In this document: positions 9,169-18,034 of the stretch, one piece after another
Numbering within the stretch: position 1 is the first letter of the stretch
How the letters are laid out: each line of letters starts with the position of its first letter
From: Flavobacterium sp.
GTDB taxonomy: Bacteria; Bacteroidota; Bacteroidia; Flavobacteriales; Flavobacteriaceae
DNA: 64,000 nt
Assembly: GCF_027484705.1 (NCBI RefSeq)
Contig: NZ_JAIXSL010000016.1
Span: 62,001 to 126,000 of the forward strand
Direction: 5' to 3'
Translations under genes and position numbers: made by a program
Notes under the pieces: model-generated
The model's database searches: none
Told to the model about the DNA's origin: nothing
The model's input: only the letters and a program-made list of their open reading frames with translations

Positions 9169-10107
9169 ATGTTTATAGAACAAGGCATTCGCAAGGAAAA
9201 TAAATTTTGGAAGTATATTGTAGGTTCATTGTTGATTATATTGGCTTCAACCATCGGTCAAATTCCTTTATTGGTCGCCGTTATGGCAAAATCGATGGCT
9301 TCCGGAAAAGTTTTCTCTGGCGATCAGGAAGTGATGATGAAAACGCTCGATTCGAATCTGACCCTTTTTCTGATTATGGCTTCGTTTGTCTTTGCCATTG
9401 GCGGCATTTACTTTGTGCTGCGGTTCCTGCACCAACAAACGTTGAAGGAAATCATCACAGCACGCCCAAAAATAGACTGGAACCGAATTGGATTTTCGTT
9501 CATGATTTGGGCCATGATCACTATAGCTTCAACGGTAATGGCTTATTATATGAGCCCGGAAGATTTTGTAGTCAATTTTAAACCAATGCCATTTCTGTAT
9601 TTATTGATTATCGCCACCATTATGATTCCGATACAGACAACTTGTGAAGAATTGGTGTTCCGCGGTTATCTGATGCAAGGTTTTGCCAATCTTGGCATGA
9701 CGAAATGGTTTCCATTGTTGATGACTTCGGTAATTTTTGGGACCATGCATATTTTTAATCCTGAAGTGAGCAAAATGGGTTACATCATTTTGGTGTATTA
9801 TATCGGTACGGGATTGTTTATGGGCGTCATCACCTTAATGGACGATGGCATGGAACTTTCTCTCGGCTTCCACGCTGCAAATAACCTTATCGGCGCTTTA
9901 TTGGTGACTACTGATTGGTCCGTTTTCCAAACCGATTCGATATGGAAAGACATCTCTCAACCTTCGGTGGTTGTTGATACTATCTTGCCTGTCTTCATCA
10001 TATATCCCGTGCTTTTATTTATCTTTAGTAAAAAATACAATTGGTCTGATTGGCAGGAAAAACTAACAGGAAAAATTAACCCAGAAACCATAGAAAATCA
10101 TGAATGA
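9169..10107 (+). CDS. CPBP-family intramembrane metalloprotease
   Basis: Type II CAAX-protease/bacteriocin-processing (Abi) family membrane protein of 312 residues with about eight hydrophobic segments. The family's three motifs are present: EELVFRG near 160, FGTMH near 190, and HAANN near 234. These supply the Glu and His residues for the metal site inside the membrane. Its last 8 nt overlap the start of the MenE-like gene, so the two are translationally coupled. The physiological substrate is unknown. A weak TTG/TAAATTAG promoter can be drawn upstream at 9121-9153. Confidence 0.88.
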   Translation: MFIEQGIRKENKFWKYIVGSLLIILASTIGQIPLLVAVMAKSMASGKVFSGDQEVMMKTLDSNLTLFLIMASFVFAIGGIYFVLRFLHQQTLKEIITARPKIDWNRIGFSFMIWAMITIASTVMAYYMSPEDFVVNFKPMPFLYLLIIATIMIPIQTTCEELVFRGYLMQGFANLGMTKWFPLLMTSVIFGTMHIFNPEVSKMGYIILVYYIGTGLFMGVITLMDDGMELSLGFHAANNLIGALLVTTDWSVFQTDSIWKDISQPSVVVDTILPVFIIYPVLLFIFSKKYNWSDWQEKLTGKINPETIENHE

Positions 10108-11146
10108 ATTGACTTATCACAACGTACACAACAGTTTCAAACTCTATGGGTTTCATATGAATCGCGAGGATTTGTGCCGTGTGGCCTATAGTTTCATCAA
10201 GGAAGGTGAAGATTTCGAAAAACCGGTAGGTAGTTTTATCTTAGATTGGTTTGATGACCGTCCGTATCTTGAAATGAATACCTCAGGCACGACAGGAAAA
10301 TCAAAAACCATCCGAATCGATAAACAGGCGATGGTGAATTCTGCTTTGGCGACGGGAGACTTTTTCGATATTCATCCCGGAAATAAAGCCTTGCAATGTC
10401 TTCCTGTTCAGTATATCGCCGGTAAAATGATGCTTGTGCGCGCTTTCATACTGGGTCTCGACATGGATTTGGTCGCACCCAATTCCGCGCCTCTATATAA
10501 AAACGACACGGATTATGATTTCGTAGCGATGGTTCCTTTGCAGGCGCAACATTCGTTAAAGGAACTCAAACGCGTGAAGAAAGTGATTATCGGTGGCGCC
10601 AAAATCAGCACCACGCTGGAAAAACAGCTCACAAAATTATCCACGATTGCCTATGAAACTTACGGCATGACCGAAACCATTACACATATTGCCGCGAAAA
10701 AGGTAGGGGAAAAGGCATTTACCGTGTTACCTAATGTGACGATCTCTTACAACGACAACAACTGTCTGGTGATTCATGCGCCGAGAATTTCAGATGAAGT
10801 CATCGTAACCAATGATATTGTGGAACTCGTCAATGAAAACCAGTTCGTGTTCCTTGGACGTTATGATAATGTAGTGAACAGTGGCGGTATCAAGCTGATG
10901 CCCGAGCAGATTGAAGAAAAACTTGGCAGTAAAATAGAAGCTAGGTATTTCGTTGCCGGAAAACCCGACCAGAAACTAGGAGAAAAACTGGTGCTGATCG
11001 TTGAAGGGGAAAAGCAAACCATTGATGAGGCTGTTTTTGATGTACTGGACAAATATGAAAAACCGAAAGAGATTTTGTTTGTACCCAAATTCAAGGAAAC
11101 CGAAAACGGAAAAATCATCAGGAAAGAAACGCTGGATTTGGTCTAA
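10100..11146 (+). CDS. menE: AMP-binding enzyme, probable 2-succinylbenzoate-CoA ligase
   Basis: Short (348-residue) acyl-adenylate-forming enzyme. Motif A3, TSGTTGKSK, lies near 59-67, and the A5 motif YETYGMTET near 184-192. The C-terminal domain carries GRYDNVVNSGGIKL and ends with the catalytic-loop lysine context NGKIIRKETL. Bacteroidota MenE proteins are typically this short, which is the basis for the menaquinone-pathway call; no other men gene is in the window. Its ATG overlaps the end of the upstream CPBP protease gene, so both are made from one message. Some other small acyl-CoA ligase remains possible. Confidence 0.7.
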   Translation: MNELTYHNVHNSFKLYGFHMNREDLCRVAYSFIKEGEDFEKPVGSFILDWFDDRPYLEMNTSGTTGKSKTIRIDKQAMVNSALATGDFFDIHPGNKALQCLPVQYIAGKMMLVRAFILGLDMDLVAPNSAPLYKNDTDYDFVAMVPLQAQHSLKELKRVKKVIIGGAKISTTLEKQLTKLSTIAYETYGMTETITHIAAKKVGEKAFTVLPNVTISYNDNNCLVIHAPRISDEVIVTNDIVELVNENQFVFLGRYDNVVNSGGIKLMPEQIEEKLGSKIEARYFVAGKPDQKLGEKLVLIVEGEKQTIDEAVFDVLDKYEKPKEILFVPKFKETENGKIIRKETLDLV

Positions 11147-11234
11147 TAAATTAATTAAGTAAATCCTAAGGAAAGGTCAGTAATATATAAAAGTCAAATC
11201 CGTTTTATAGTCACCTACCAAATTCAGAAATATT

Positions 11235-11666
11235 ATGAAAAGCCTGCTGTTGTCCTTATTGTTTTTACTTCCGATCCAATGGGAGTCGAATTTCGAAACC
11301 GCAAAGAAAACCGCCAAAGAAAAGCATCAGCTTATCCTGTTGAACTTTTCAGGTTCGGATTGGTGTGCGCCTTGCATTCTGCTCAGAAAAGACTATATCG
11401 AAAGCCAAGTGTTTACGGACTTCGCGAATGACCATCTTGTTTTGGTGAATGCTGATTTTCCGCGAAAGAAAAAAAATCAGGGTACACCGGAACAAATCAA
11501 AAGAAATGAAGCATTAGCGGAACAATACAATAAACAAGGTAATTTCCCCTTCACTTTGATTCTTAATGCCGACGGTAAAGTACTCAAAACATGGGTAGGC
11601 AAACCCGAAGTAAGTCCCGAGCAATGGACTGCCGAAATCAAAGCCGTATGTGATGCCAACCAATAG
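11235..11666 (+). CDS. Secreted thioredoxin-fold protein
   Basis: 143 residues. A short hydrophobic N-terminus (MKSLLLSLLFLLPIQW) suggests export. The thioredoxin active site reads WCAPC (Cys44, Cys47), followed by a thioredoxin-like core with the cis-Pro segment NFPFTLIL near 105. It probably reduces or isomerises disulfides in the periplasm. It is the first gene of a tight run: its stop codon lies inside or just before the apbE start, and a DUF4266 lipoprotein with a Cys-rich tail and a DUF3570 barrel follow. That context suggests it services this module. Confidence 0.85.
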   Translation: MKSLLLSLLFLLPIQWESNFETAKKTAKEKHQLILLNFSGSDWCAPCILLRKDYIESQVFTDFANDHLVLVNADFPRKKKNQGTPEQIKRNEALAEQYNKQGNFPFTLILNADGKVLKTWVGKPEVSPEQWTAEIKAVCDANQ

Positions 11667-11676
11667 TATTGCCACC

Positions 11677-12600
11677 ATGAAGATTTTTTCCGAGTCGCTA
11701 AAGTTGATGGGTAATAATTTTACCATCAGTGTCGTCGATGAAGAAGAAGCGGTCGCTAAGAAACACATCCATACCGCGATTGATGAAATCAGAAGAATTG
11801 AGCAACTGTTTACCACTTTTAAACCCGACAGCCAAACCAATCTCATCAATGATCATGCGGGAATTCAACCCATAATTGTCGATCAGGAAGTTTTTGAGTT
11901 GATTGAAAGAAGTATCGCTATCTCGAAAATCACGCAAGGTGCTTTTGATATTTCGTACGGAAGCATCGACAAAAGCCTTTGGAATTTTGACAAAACCATG
12001 ACCAAATTGCCAAGCGCCGAAGCCGCCAGAAAAATGGTGCATCTGATTAATTATCAAAACATCGTTCTCGATGCGGCGAATCGTTCCGTCTTTTTGAAAG
12101 AGAAAGGCATGCGCATCGGTTTTGGCGGTATCGGAAAAGGATACGCAGCAGAAATGGCCAAAAAGCTATTGATTAAAAATGGCGTGCAAAGCGGCATCAT
12201 CAATGCCAGCGGCGATTTGACGACTTGGGGAAACCAACCTGATGGAAAACCCTGGACGATTGGAATTGCAGATCCAGACCGGCCTCAAGCGGCTTTTTCG
12301 TACATCGAAATATCGAACAAAGCAGTTGCTACTTCAGGAAACTATGAGAAATACATTCTGATTGACGGGAAAAAATATTCGCACACGATTGACCCTAAAA
12401 CAGGCTTACCGATTTCAGGCATCAAAAGTGTCACGGTCATTAGCAATAACGCTGAATTGGCTGATGCGATGGCCACACCGATTGCCGTAATGGGCATTAA
12501 CGCCGGATTATTTCTGATCAACCAGCTGCCGGATTTGCACTGTATCATCATCGATGACCATAATAAAATTTACACTTCTAAAAACATCCACCTCAAATGA
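11677..12600 (+). CDS. apbE: FAD:protein FMN transferase (ApbE family)
   Basis: ApbE enzymes attach FMN from FAD covalently to Thr or Ser of extracytoplasmic proteins, using Mg2+. Seen here: LMGNNFTISVV at the start, DISYGSIDKSLWNFDK, the glycine-rich GFGGIGKGYAAE near 147, NASGDLTTWG near 178, and KYSHTIDPKTGLPI with the conserved TIDPKTG near 230. Starts at GTG 11650 and ATG 11653 are in frame but overlap the thioredoxin gene; I prefer ATG 11677 (MKIFSESLKLMG). No obvious signal peptide or lipobox is seen, which is odd for an enzyme that usually acts outside the cytoplasm. The DUF4266 start overlaps its stop (ATGA). Confidence 0.9.
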   Translation: MKIFSESLKLMGNNFTISVVDEEEAVAKKHIHTAIDEIRRIEQLFTTFKPDSQTNLINDHAGIQPIIVDQEVFELIERSIAISKITQGAFDISYGSIDKSLWNFDKTMTKLPSAEAARKMVHLINYQNIVLDAANRSVFLKEKGMRIGFGGIGKGYAAEMAKKLLIKNGVQSGIINASGDLTTWGNQPDGKPWTIGIADPDRPQAAFSYIEISNKAVATSGNYEKYILIDGKKYSHTIDPKTGLPISGIKSVTVISNNAELADAMATPIAVMGINAGLFLINQLPDLHCIIIDDHNKIYTSKNIHLK

Positions 12601-12818
12601 AAAAACGAACATCTAAATTGCTGTTGCTTTTGGGTATTGTCATCTCAGCTGTTTCATGCACTACAGTCAAGGAATATCAGAAAGGAAAACTCAACGATTC
12701 CGAAATGGTGCTTTCGAACCGAAAAATTGAAAAAACAGAAATGAGCTTCCAAACCTATCGCGAAGGTGCTTCGGGCGCCAATGCCGGAAAAGTAGGCGGT
12801 GGCTGCGGCTGTAATTAA
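12597..12818 (+). CDS. DUF4266 lipoprotein with Cys-rich C-terminus
   Basis: 73 residues. A lipoprotein signal ends in SAVSC (lipid-modified Cys21), so the mature protein is about 53 residues and membrane-anchored. The C-terminus is GKVGGGCGCN, the hallmark of DUF4266. Just before it is EGASGAN, which resembles the ApbE target motif (D-G-x-S/T-G-A-T/S) but lacks the terminal Thr/Ser acceptor. It overlaps apbE by 4 nt and is followed after 21 nt by DUF3570. From memory DUF4266 and DUF3570 commonly occur beside ApbE. The function is unknown. Confidence 0.88.
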   Translation: MKKRTSKLLLLLGIVISAVSCTTVKEYQKGKLNDSEMVLSNRKIEKTEMSFQTYREGASGANAGKVGGGCGCN

Positions 12819-12839
12819 TCTCCAAATCAAGAAACAGTA

Positions 12840-14033
12840 ATGAAAAGAATATTGATCACAGGATTGGCGTTGCTTGGCTTGTTTCAGGCTTATTCGCAAT
12901 CAAAACCTACGGATTCTACGGGCTATAAAAGCCGCAAACTTAAAGTGGATGAAATCAATTTGGTATCGAGTTATTACAAGCAGGATGGAGACAATTCCGC
13001 TGTTACGGGTGGAATTGGCTCTGAAGAACTGACTGATATCGCCAACACGATTGACGTCAAATTGCTCAAATACAGCAAATCAGGAAAAAAACAGACTTTG
13101 GATGTTGAAGTCGGCATCGACCGTTATACTTCGGCTTCATCGGACAGAATTGATTTAAAAGCCAATTCCTCAGCTTCATCGGAAGATGTCCGTTTTTATC
13201 CGTCGCTTAGTTACACCGTCGAGAACGAAGAAAAAGGGAATACTATAGGTGTCGGTTTGTCATCGTCAACCGAATTCGACTACCAGTCTTTTGGTGGGAA
13301 TGTCAGTTATTCCAAAAAAACTAAAGACAGAAACGGTGAATTTACAGCCAAATTTCAGGCATTTCTTGACCAGGTTAAAATTATAAAGCCTACAGAATTG
13401 CGACTTCCGGGAGAAGGTTATGGCACTGAAGGCAGAAATACTTTTGCAGCATCCTTGAGTTATTCACAAATCGTGAATCAGAATTTCCAGATTATGTTTT
13501 TGGCTGATGTAATCACCCAGCAAGGTTATTTGAGTCTTCCGTTTCATAGGGTTTATTTTAATGATGCGATAGATGTGTATGATTCACATCAAGAAAAGCT
13601 TCCGGATACGCGACTCAAGATTCCGCTGGCCGTGCGCGCGAGTTATTTCTTGGGCGACAATGTGATTATCCGAGCTTATTATCGTTATTACTCGGATGAT
13701 TGGAAACTCACTTCGCACACTGCCAACCTTGAAGTTCCGGTAAAATTGACTCCGTTTTTCTCTTTGAGCCCGTTTTACCGATATTACACGCAAAGCAGTA
13801 TCAAATATTTTAAAGGATATAAAGAACACACAGCTGCTGAGGAATTCTACACGAGCAATTACGATTTATCGCAATTCAACAGTAGTTTTTTGGGAATGGG
13901 AATGAAGTTCTCTCCACCAAAAGGTGTTTTTGGAATCAAGCATTTTCACACGCTTGAGATGCGCTACGGGCATTATACGAAAACCACGAATATGGTCTCG
14001 AACATTGTCAGCATCAACCTTAAATACAAATAA
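12840..14033 (+). CDS. DUF3570 family outer membrane protein
   Basis: 397 residues. The signal peptide is MKRILITGLALLGLFQAYSQ. The remainder is rich in amphipathic beta-strands with alternating aromatics (YYRYYSDDW, SPFYRYYTQSS, MRYGHYTKTT) and ends on a hydrophobic strand (IVSINLKYK), as expected for an outer membrane barrel. It is the last gene of the thioredoxin-apbE-DUF4266 run and is followed by a terminator. The role is unproven. The repeated association of this family with ApbE suggests it is the outer membrane component of the same system. Confidence 0.85.
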   Translation: MKRILITGLALLGLFQAYSQSKPTDSTGYKSRKLKVDEINLVSSYYKQDGDNSAVTGGIGSEELTDIANTIDVKLLKYSKSGKKQTLDVEVGIDRYTSASSDRIDLKANSSASSEDVRFYPSLSYTVENEEKGNTIGVGLSSSTEFDYQSFGGNVSYSKKTKDRNGEFTAKFQAFLDQVKIIKPTELRLPGEGYGTEGRNTFAASLSYSQIVNQNFQIMFLADVITQQGYLSLPFHRVYFNDAIDVYDSHQEKLPDTRLKIPLAVRASYFLGDNVIIRAYYRYYSDDWKLTSHTANLEVPVKLTPFFSLSPFYRYYTQSSIKYFKGYKEHTAAEEFYTSNYDLSQFNSSFLGMGMKFSPPKGVFGIKHFHTLEMRYGHYTKTTNMVSNIVSINLKYK

Positions 14034-14053
14034 TGTTTGATATCATTGAATAA

Positions 14054-14090
14054 AAAAAGCACACTACGATCATATCATAGTGCGCTTTTT
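14054..14090. terminator. Terminator between DUF3570 and doxX-like gene
   Basis: A 17-nt arm starting AAAAAGC pairs with an arm ending GCTTTTT around a 3-nt loop, with two A-C mismatches. A-rich and T-rich flanks suit both converging genes. Confidence 0.75.
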
Positions 14091-14105
14091 CTTTGGATAA
14101 ACTTT

Positions 14106-14531
14106 TTACTTTTCCATTTTGAAATAATAATCCGCGGAGTGTTTTCCGCCACCGTAGAAGAGGAAGAACACGCTGATTCCAAAAATGGCAGTCGCTAAAA
14201 TGAGGTTGTTCGGACGCATTTCGCCCATAAAGTTAATCAGAATTGCACCTAATAGAATTGGAAGCTGCGCAATAATCGCCCAACGCGTCAGCAATCCGAA
14301 CACAATCATAATGCCGCCCATGATATGCGCCGCAGCGATGTAATGAAAAGTAAGCATGCCGCCCATGAAGTTGCTCAGTGGTGCAATCAAGTCTTCAAAT
14401 TCGCGGTTGTGTGTGATGAAGGAAGCGCCTTTGTAAATCAGGAAAACACCCAAAGCGATTCTTAGCGTGTCCAATCCGTAATTCGTGTGGGCGTTGGCCC
14501 ATTTGTTCAAACCTTTTACTGAAGTATTCAT
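14106..14531 (-). CDS. DoxX family membrane protein
   Basis: 141 residues with four hydrophobic segments, typical of DoxX. The helices lie at about 20-38, 55-78, 84-104 and 108-128. The conserved RIALGVFLIYKGASF opening and the AAHIMGGIMIVFGLLTR segment fit the family. Members are loosely linked with redox or quinone-associated membrane complexes, but no specific job can be given. It is apparently monocistronic, with a terminator downstream. Confidence 0.85.
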   Translation of the reverse strand: MNTSVKGLNKWANAHTNYGLDTLRIALGVFLIYKGASFITHNREFEDLIAPLSNFMGGMLTFHYIAAAHIMGGIMIVFGLLTRWAIIAQLPILLGAILINFMGEMRPNNLILATAIFGISVFFLFYGGGKHSADYYFKMEK

Positions 14532-14610
14532 AATAAATAAGTTTAGAATTTAATCTAAGTTACTATTTATTAATGACATACGTTTTGTTTTAATAAAACA
14601 TTTGAACAAT

Positions 14611-16242
14611 TTAATCCACAGGTTCTACCTGATAAAGGAATTTTTTGGTGTTGAAATTTTTGACGCCAAAGCCTTTTTTGACTTTATATTTGGTTTTAGC
14701 CCATTGAGTGGTTACAAGAATTCTAACTTTTTTTCCGTTGATGTCAATTTCTACAGGCATTTCGAAGTTGTTTTCCTGCGCAGACCATTGTAGTGAGAGG
14801 CGTTTTTTGCTATCGATTCTCATCTTCAGCACGGGAATTTCTTTGTGTTTCAAATATTGATTGAAAACAGGGGTAAGGTCCGAACCGCTTTCCTGATTGA
14901 AAAAAGCAACTACCGTTGGCGTATCAATGATTTGATGGCGGAAGGTTTGCGAATATTTCAAAAGTATGTCCCACCATTTTTGGTCGTTATTGACGATATG
15001 CCGGATTGTGTTGAGCATTAAAGCGCCTTTGTAATACATATCGCCCGAACCTTCATTGGCAACGCCGTATTGCCCGATAATCGGTTTGTCGTTCTGAATG
15101 TTGCGCTTGAGTCCGTTGATGTACAGCTGTGCTTTTTCATAACCATATAGGCATTCGAGATACACACTTTCGGTGTAACAAGTAAATCCTTCGTGAATCC
15201 ACATATCGGCAACGTCTTTAGAAGTGATGCTGTTGCCGAACCATTCATGGCCACTTTCGTGAATGATGATGAAGTCAAATAATAAGCCAATTCCAGTGCC
15301 CGACAAATCGCCGCCGAGATAACCGGATTGGTATTTATTTCCGTATGCCACAGCGCTTTGGTGTTCCATACCTAAATAATGGGTTTCCACTAATTTGTAA
15401 CCGTCTTCTGGAAACGGATAAGGGCCGAACTTGCTTTGGAAACAATCCATCATGGGTTTGACTTGCTCGAATTGTTTGCGCGCTTTGGATTCATTTTCAC
15501 GCAAAACATAGTAATCCAAATCAAGGCCTTTGTATTTTTCGCCGAAATGAATATAATCGCCAATATTCACCGTAATATCGTAATTGTTGATCGGGTTTTT
15601 AACTTCCCAATCCCAACGTGTATAGCCATTTTTTAAATCTTGCTGACCAATCAATTGGCCGTTCGAAACATTCATCAAACCATTCGGAACAGCTACTTTT
15701 ATAGTACTTCCGTGGTCAGGTTCGTCGGTTTGGGAATCTTTGCACGGAAACCACAAACTTGCTCCGGTGCCTTGCACCGCCACGCCAATCCAGTCTTTTC
15801 CATAGGAATCTTTATCGAAAACAAACCCGCCATCCCAAGGCGCATGCTTTGCAATCAGTGGATTTCCGGAATAATAAAACCGGATTTTTTGCAGGGAATC
15901 TTTGTTTAATGGTTTTTGAAAATCAATGAAAACGGCGTCGAATTCTCTTTTGTAGTTTAATTTTTTGGCATCGAGAACAATACTGTCGATGCGCATGTTT
16001 TCGAATAAATCAAGTTGGATTTTAGTCGTGTTTTCGATGACTTTGAAAGTAATATCGTTAAAACCAACAATCGATTTTTGCTGCGGATCGATTTTGATAT
16101 TAAGATCATAACGCAATACATCGAAACAAGTTCGTTCCAAGCGCAAGCCACCGCGAAGGGAATCTTTTCGGGAGAAGGTTTCTTGTGAAAACCCTTGCTG
16201 GAATCCTATTAAAAACAACAATACAAAGCAGATTCTTTTCAT
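14611..16242 (-). CDS. Secreted M1-family zinc aminopeptidase
   Basis: 543 residues beginning with a signal peptide (MKRICFVLLFLIGFQQGFSQ). The zinc site is HESGHEWFGN at about 327-336 with the third ligand Glu in WIHEGFTCYTES about 20 residues on. The exopeptidase GxMEN motif is represented by YLGMEHQSAVAYG. The N-terminal beta-sandwich domain is present. The chain stops soon after the catalytic domain plus a short tail, so it lacks the long helical domain of E. coli PepN and belongs to the shorter secreted M1 type. It probably removes N-terminal residues from peptides in the periplasm or outside the cell. Confidence 0.9.
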   Translation of the reverse strand: MKRICFVLLFLIGFQQGFSQETFSRKDSLRGGLRLERTCFDVLRYDLNIKIDPQQKSIVGFNDITFKVIENTTKIQLDLFENMRIDSIVLDAKKLNYKREFDAVFIDFQKPLNKDSLQKIRFYYSGNPLIAKHAPWDGGFVFDKDSYGKDWIGVAVQGTGASLWFPCKDSQTDEPDHGSTIKVAVPNGLMNVSNGQLIGQQDLKNGYTRWDWEVKNPINNYDITVNIGDYIHFGEKYKGLDLDYYVLRENESKARKQFEQVKPMMDCFQSKFGPYPFPEDGYKLVETHYLGMEHQSAVAYGNKYQSGYLGGDLSGTGIGLLFDFIIIHESGHEWFGNSITSKDVADMWIHEGFTCYTESVYLECLYGYEKAQLYINGLKRNIQNDKPIIGQYGVANEGSGDMYYKGALMLNTIRHIVNNDQKWWDILLKYSQTFRHQIIDTPTVVAFFNQESGSDLTPVFNQYLKHKEIPVLKMRIDSKKRLSLQWSAQENNFEMPVEIDINGKKVRILVTTQWAKTKYKVKKGFGVKNFNTKKFLYQVEPVD

Positions 16243-16335
16243 AGTTTAAATAGTAAAGCACTGCTTGTAAAGTTACTCCTGATTTTGTTACCTCAAAAGA
16301 ATAACTGCATTTTTTAAACTATAAGGGATAATTCT

Positions 16336-16830
16336 TCATTTTTCCCCGCCAACACAAACGATGATTAGTAGCACAACAGTAATAATAGAAAAGACGGTTC
16401 TGATGTTATTGAAAGTATTCCAGCGATTTTCGAAAAGAGCTCTTTGCATTTTTATGGCTTGTTTGGTTTGATGTACTGCATCAAAATTTTCCAAAGTGTC
16501 ATTCAAAGAAACATTGCCGAAAACGGTCACGAAAAAAACACCAAGATAATAGCAAAATGTAGCGGTAATTAATAGTTTGAATTTAAAGGTTAAGGACGAT
16601 TCGTAATTCAAATATACCGTTAACGGAAGTAAAATCAGCAACCCAAAAAAGCAACTGAAAAAAACAGGGTTTTGAATTTCCCTATTAATCGATTGCATCG
16701 CTTTGATATAATCAGTATCGCTCAGTTTTCCCAAACCTAAAGACACTGAACAGGAATAAGCGTAAAAAAGCCCGGCCATAAGTGCCGAAAAGGTAGTTGT
16801 AATTATGAGGATTCCGTCTGATGTTTTCAT
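16336..16830 (-). CDS. DUF1772 (anthrone oxygenase-like) membrane protein
   Basis: 164 residues with four membrane segments at about 5-25, 53-73, 83-105 and 140-160. FYAYSCSVSLGL after the first helix and the NREIQNPVFF segment fit DUF1772. Fungal relatives act as anthrone oxygenases, but the bacterial members have no established function. It lies 12 nt after the cytochrome c stop, so the two genes are probably cotranscribed and downstream of the AraC regulator. Confidence 0.78.
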   Translation of the reverse strand: MKTSDGILIITTTFSALMAGLFYAYSCSVSLGLGKLSDTDYIKAMQSINREIQNPVFFSCFFGLLILLPLTVYLNYESSLTFKFKLLITATFCYYLGVFFVTVFGNVSLNDTLENFDAVHQTKQAIKMQRALFENRWNTFNNIRTVFSIITVVLLIIVCVGGEK

Positions 16831-16842
16831 GAGGTAATGGTT

Positions 16843-17163
16843 TTAATGACGCAATAGTTTGATGTATTGGATGACCAGATCAATTTGATTTTGAGTCAAT
16901 CTCTTACCCCAATTCGGCATAATGTTTTTTCCATTGGAGATAATCGAAAAATAGTCATGATCGGAAAGCTTGCTTTTTTGCAGGTTTTTGGCACCGAATA
17001 ATCCTTTGGTTCCATCTTTTCCGTGGCATTTGGCGCACTTGTTTTCAAAGATGCTTTTGCTATTGCTGTTTTTGTCTTTTTGTTGCGAAAACCCAGTTGA
17101 TGCTATGAAAAGCAAAATGATTAGGGATGTTGATTTTCTTTTTAGGATGGATGATGACTTCAT
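16843..17163 (-). CDS. Small exported c-type cytochrome
   Basis: 106 residues from the ATG at 17163, which gives a proper signal peptide (RKSTSLIILLFIASTGFSQ). A longer frame to 17208 adds 15 residues and is less likely. The heme-binding motif is CAKCH and the axial Met is in NIMPNWG. The remaining helices match the single-heme class I (cbb3 subunit-like) fold. It is likely a periplasmic electron carrier. It sits between an AraC-type regulator and a DUF1772 protein, all on the minus strand. Confidence 0.87.
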   Translation of the reverse strand: MKSSSILKRKSTSLIILLFIASTGFSQQKDKNSNSKSIFENKCAKCHGKDGTKGLFGAKNLQKSKLSDHDYFSIISNGKNIMPNWGKRLTQNQIDLVIQYIKLLRH

Positions 17164-17231
17164 AATATTAAAATTTAATACTGCAAAGTTGTAGCGTAGA
17201 ATATTCAAAAAATAGAAAGAAACCGACAGTG

Positions 17232-18011
17232 TCAGTTGTTTTTTTGAAAAGTTTTGGGTGTTTTTCCTGTAAAGGCTTTGAACACTTTTATAAAATGCGA
17301 TTGATCCGAAAACCCATTGGCGTAAACGATGTCGGTCAATTTGGTGTAATCTCTAATCGTCAACTGTTCTAAGGATTGTTGGAACTGAATGATTTTTGAA
17401 AATTGTTTCGCCGAAATGCCCACCTGACTGATGAATTTTCTTTCGAGTGTTCTTTCGTTCAAATCCAATTGATGACACAAATCAGTAATGCTTAATTGGC
17501 CTTGATGCTCATCGATGCATTGAATGGCTTGTCTTATGGTCAAATCGAGTTCGTTTTTTTTGATTTCAAAATAGCGATAAAGCAACGAAGTGATGATTTC
17601 GATGTTACTTTTAAAATCATCTGAATTTTGTAATTGCTCAATGGCAGTCGTTATTTCCGATTGGTTCAATTCCTGAAGATTAAAGCAATTGTCATTGATG
17701 TCTTTAGGATTGATATTAAAAAAACTCCTGAGGACAAACGGATAAAGTTGAAACACCATTAGTTTGTATTTCCCTTCCATGACAAGCTCAATCGGTTTGA
17801 TGGTTTGACCGTAAAGAAAAAGAGCGGGCATTTCTTTTTCATGCGGATTGACGTGGAGCCCGTTGCTGGTTTGTTGAAACATCAAGCCCGGATAGCCGTC
17901 GGCAAAGAAAGGCAGTATTGTTTTTGGAACTTTTTCGCTTTCCTCAAAAACCAAAATGTTCTTGACAAACAATGCAATTTTTGCTTCTGGAATGCAAGAA
18001 TAAAATTCCAT
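17232..18011 (-). CDS. AraC-family transcriptional regulator
   Basis: 259 residues. The N-terminal 150 residues form a cupin-like sensor region of the DUF6597 style (ending near FKSNIEIITSLLYRYFEI). The C-terminal double helix-turn-helix runs from about 160: LSITDLCHQLDLNERTLERK, then TDIVYANGFSDQSHFIKVFK and the family signature KAFTGKTPKTF. It is 23 nt downstream of the acyl-CoA carboxylase gene on the same strand and 68 nt upstream of the cytochrome c start. It may regulate the cytochrome/DUF1772 pair, but that is inference from adjacency only. Confidence 0.88.
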   Translation of the reverse strand: MEFYSCIPEAKIALFVKNILVFEESEKVPKTILPFFADGYPGLMFQQTSNGLHVNPHEKEMPALFLYGQTIKPIELVMEGKYKLMVFQLYPFVLRSFFNINPKDINDNCFNLQELNQSEITTAIEQLQNSDDFKSNIEIITSLLYRYFEIKKNELDLTIRQAIQCIDEHQGQLSITDLCHQLDLNERTLERKFISQVGISAKQFSKIIQFQQSLEQLTIRDYTKLTDIVYANGFSDQSHFIKVFKAFTGKTPKTFQKNN

Positions 18012-18034
18012 CGCTTTTAAACGTTGATTTGTAG

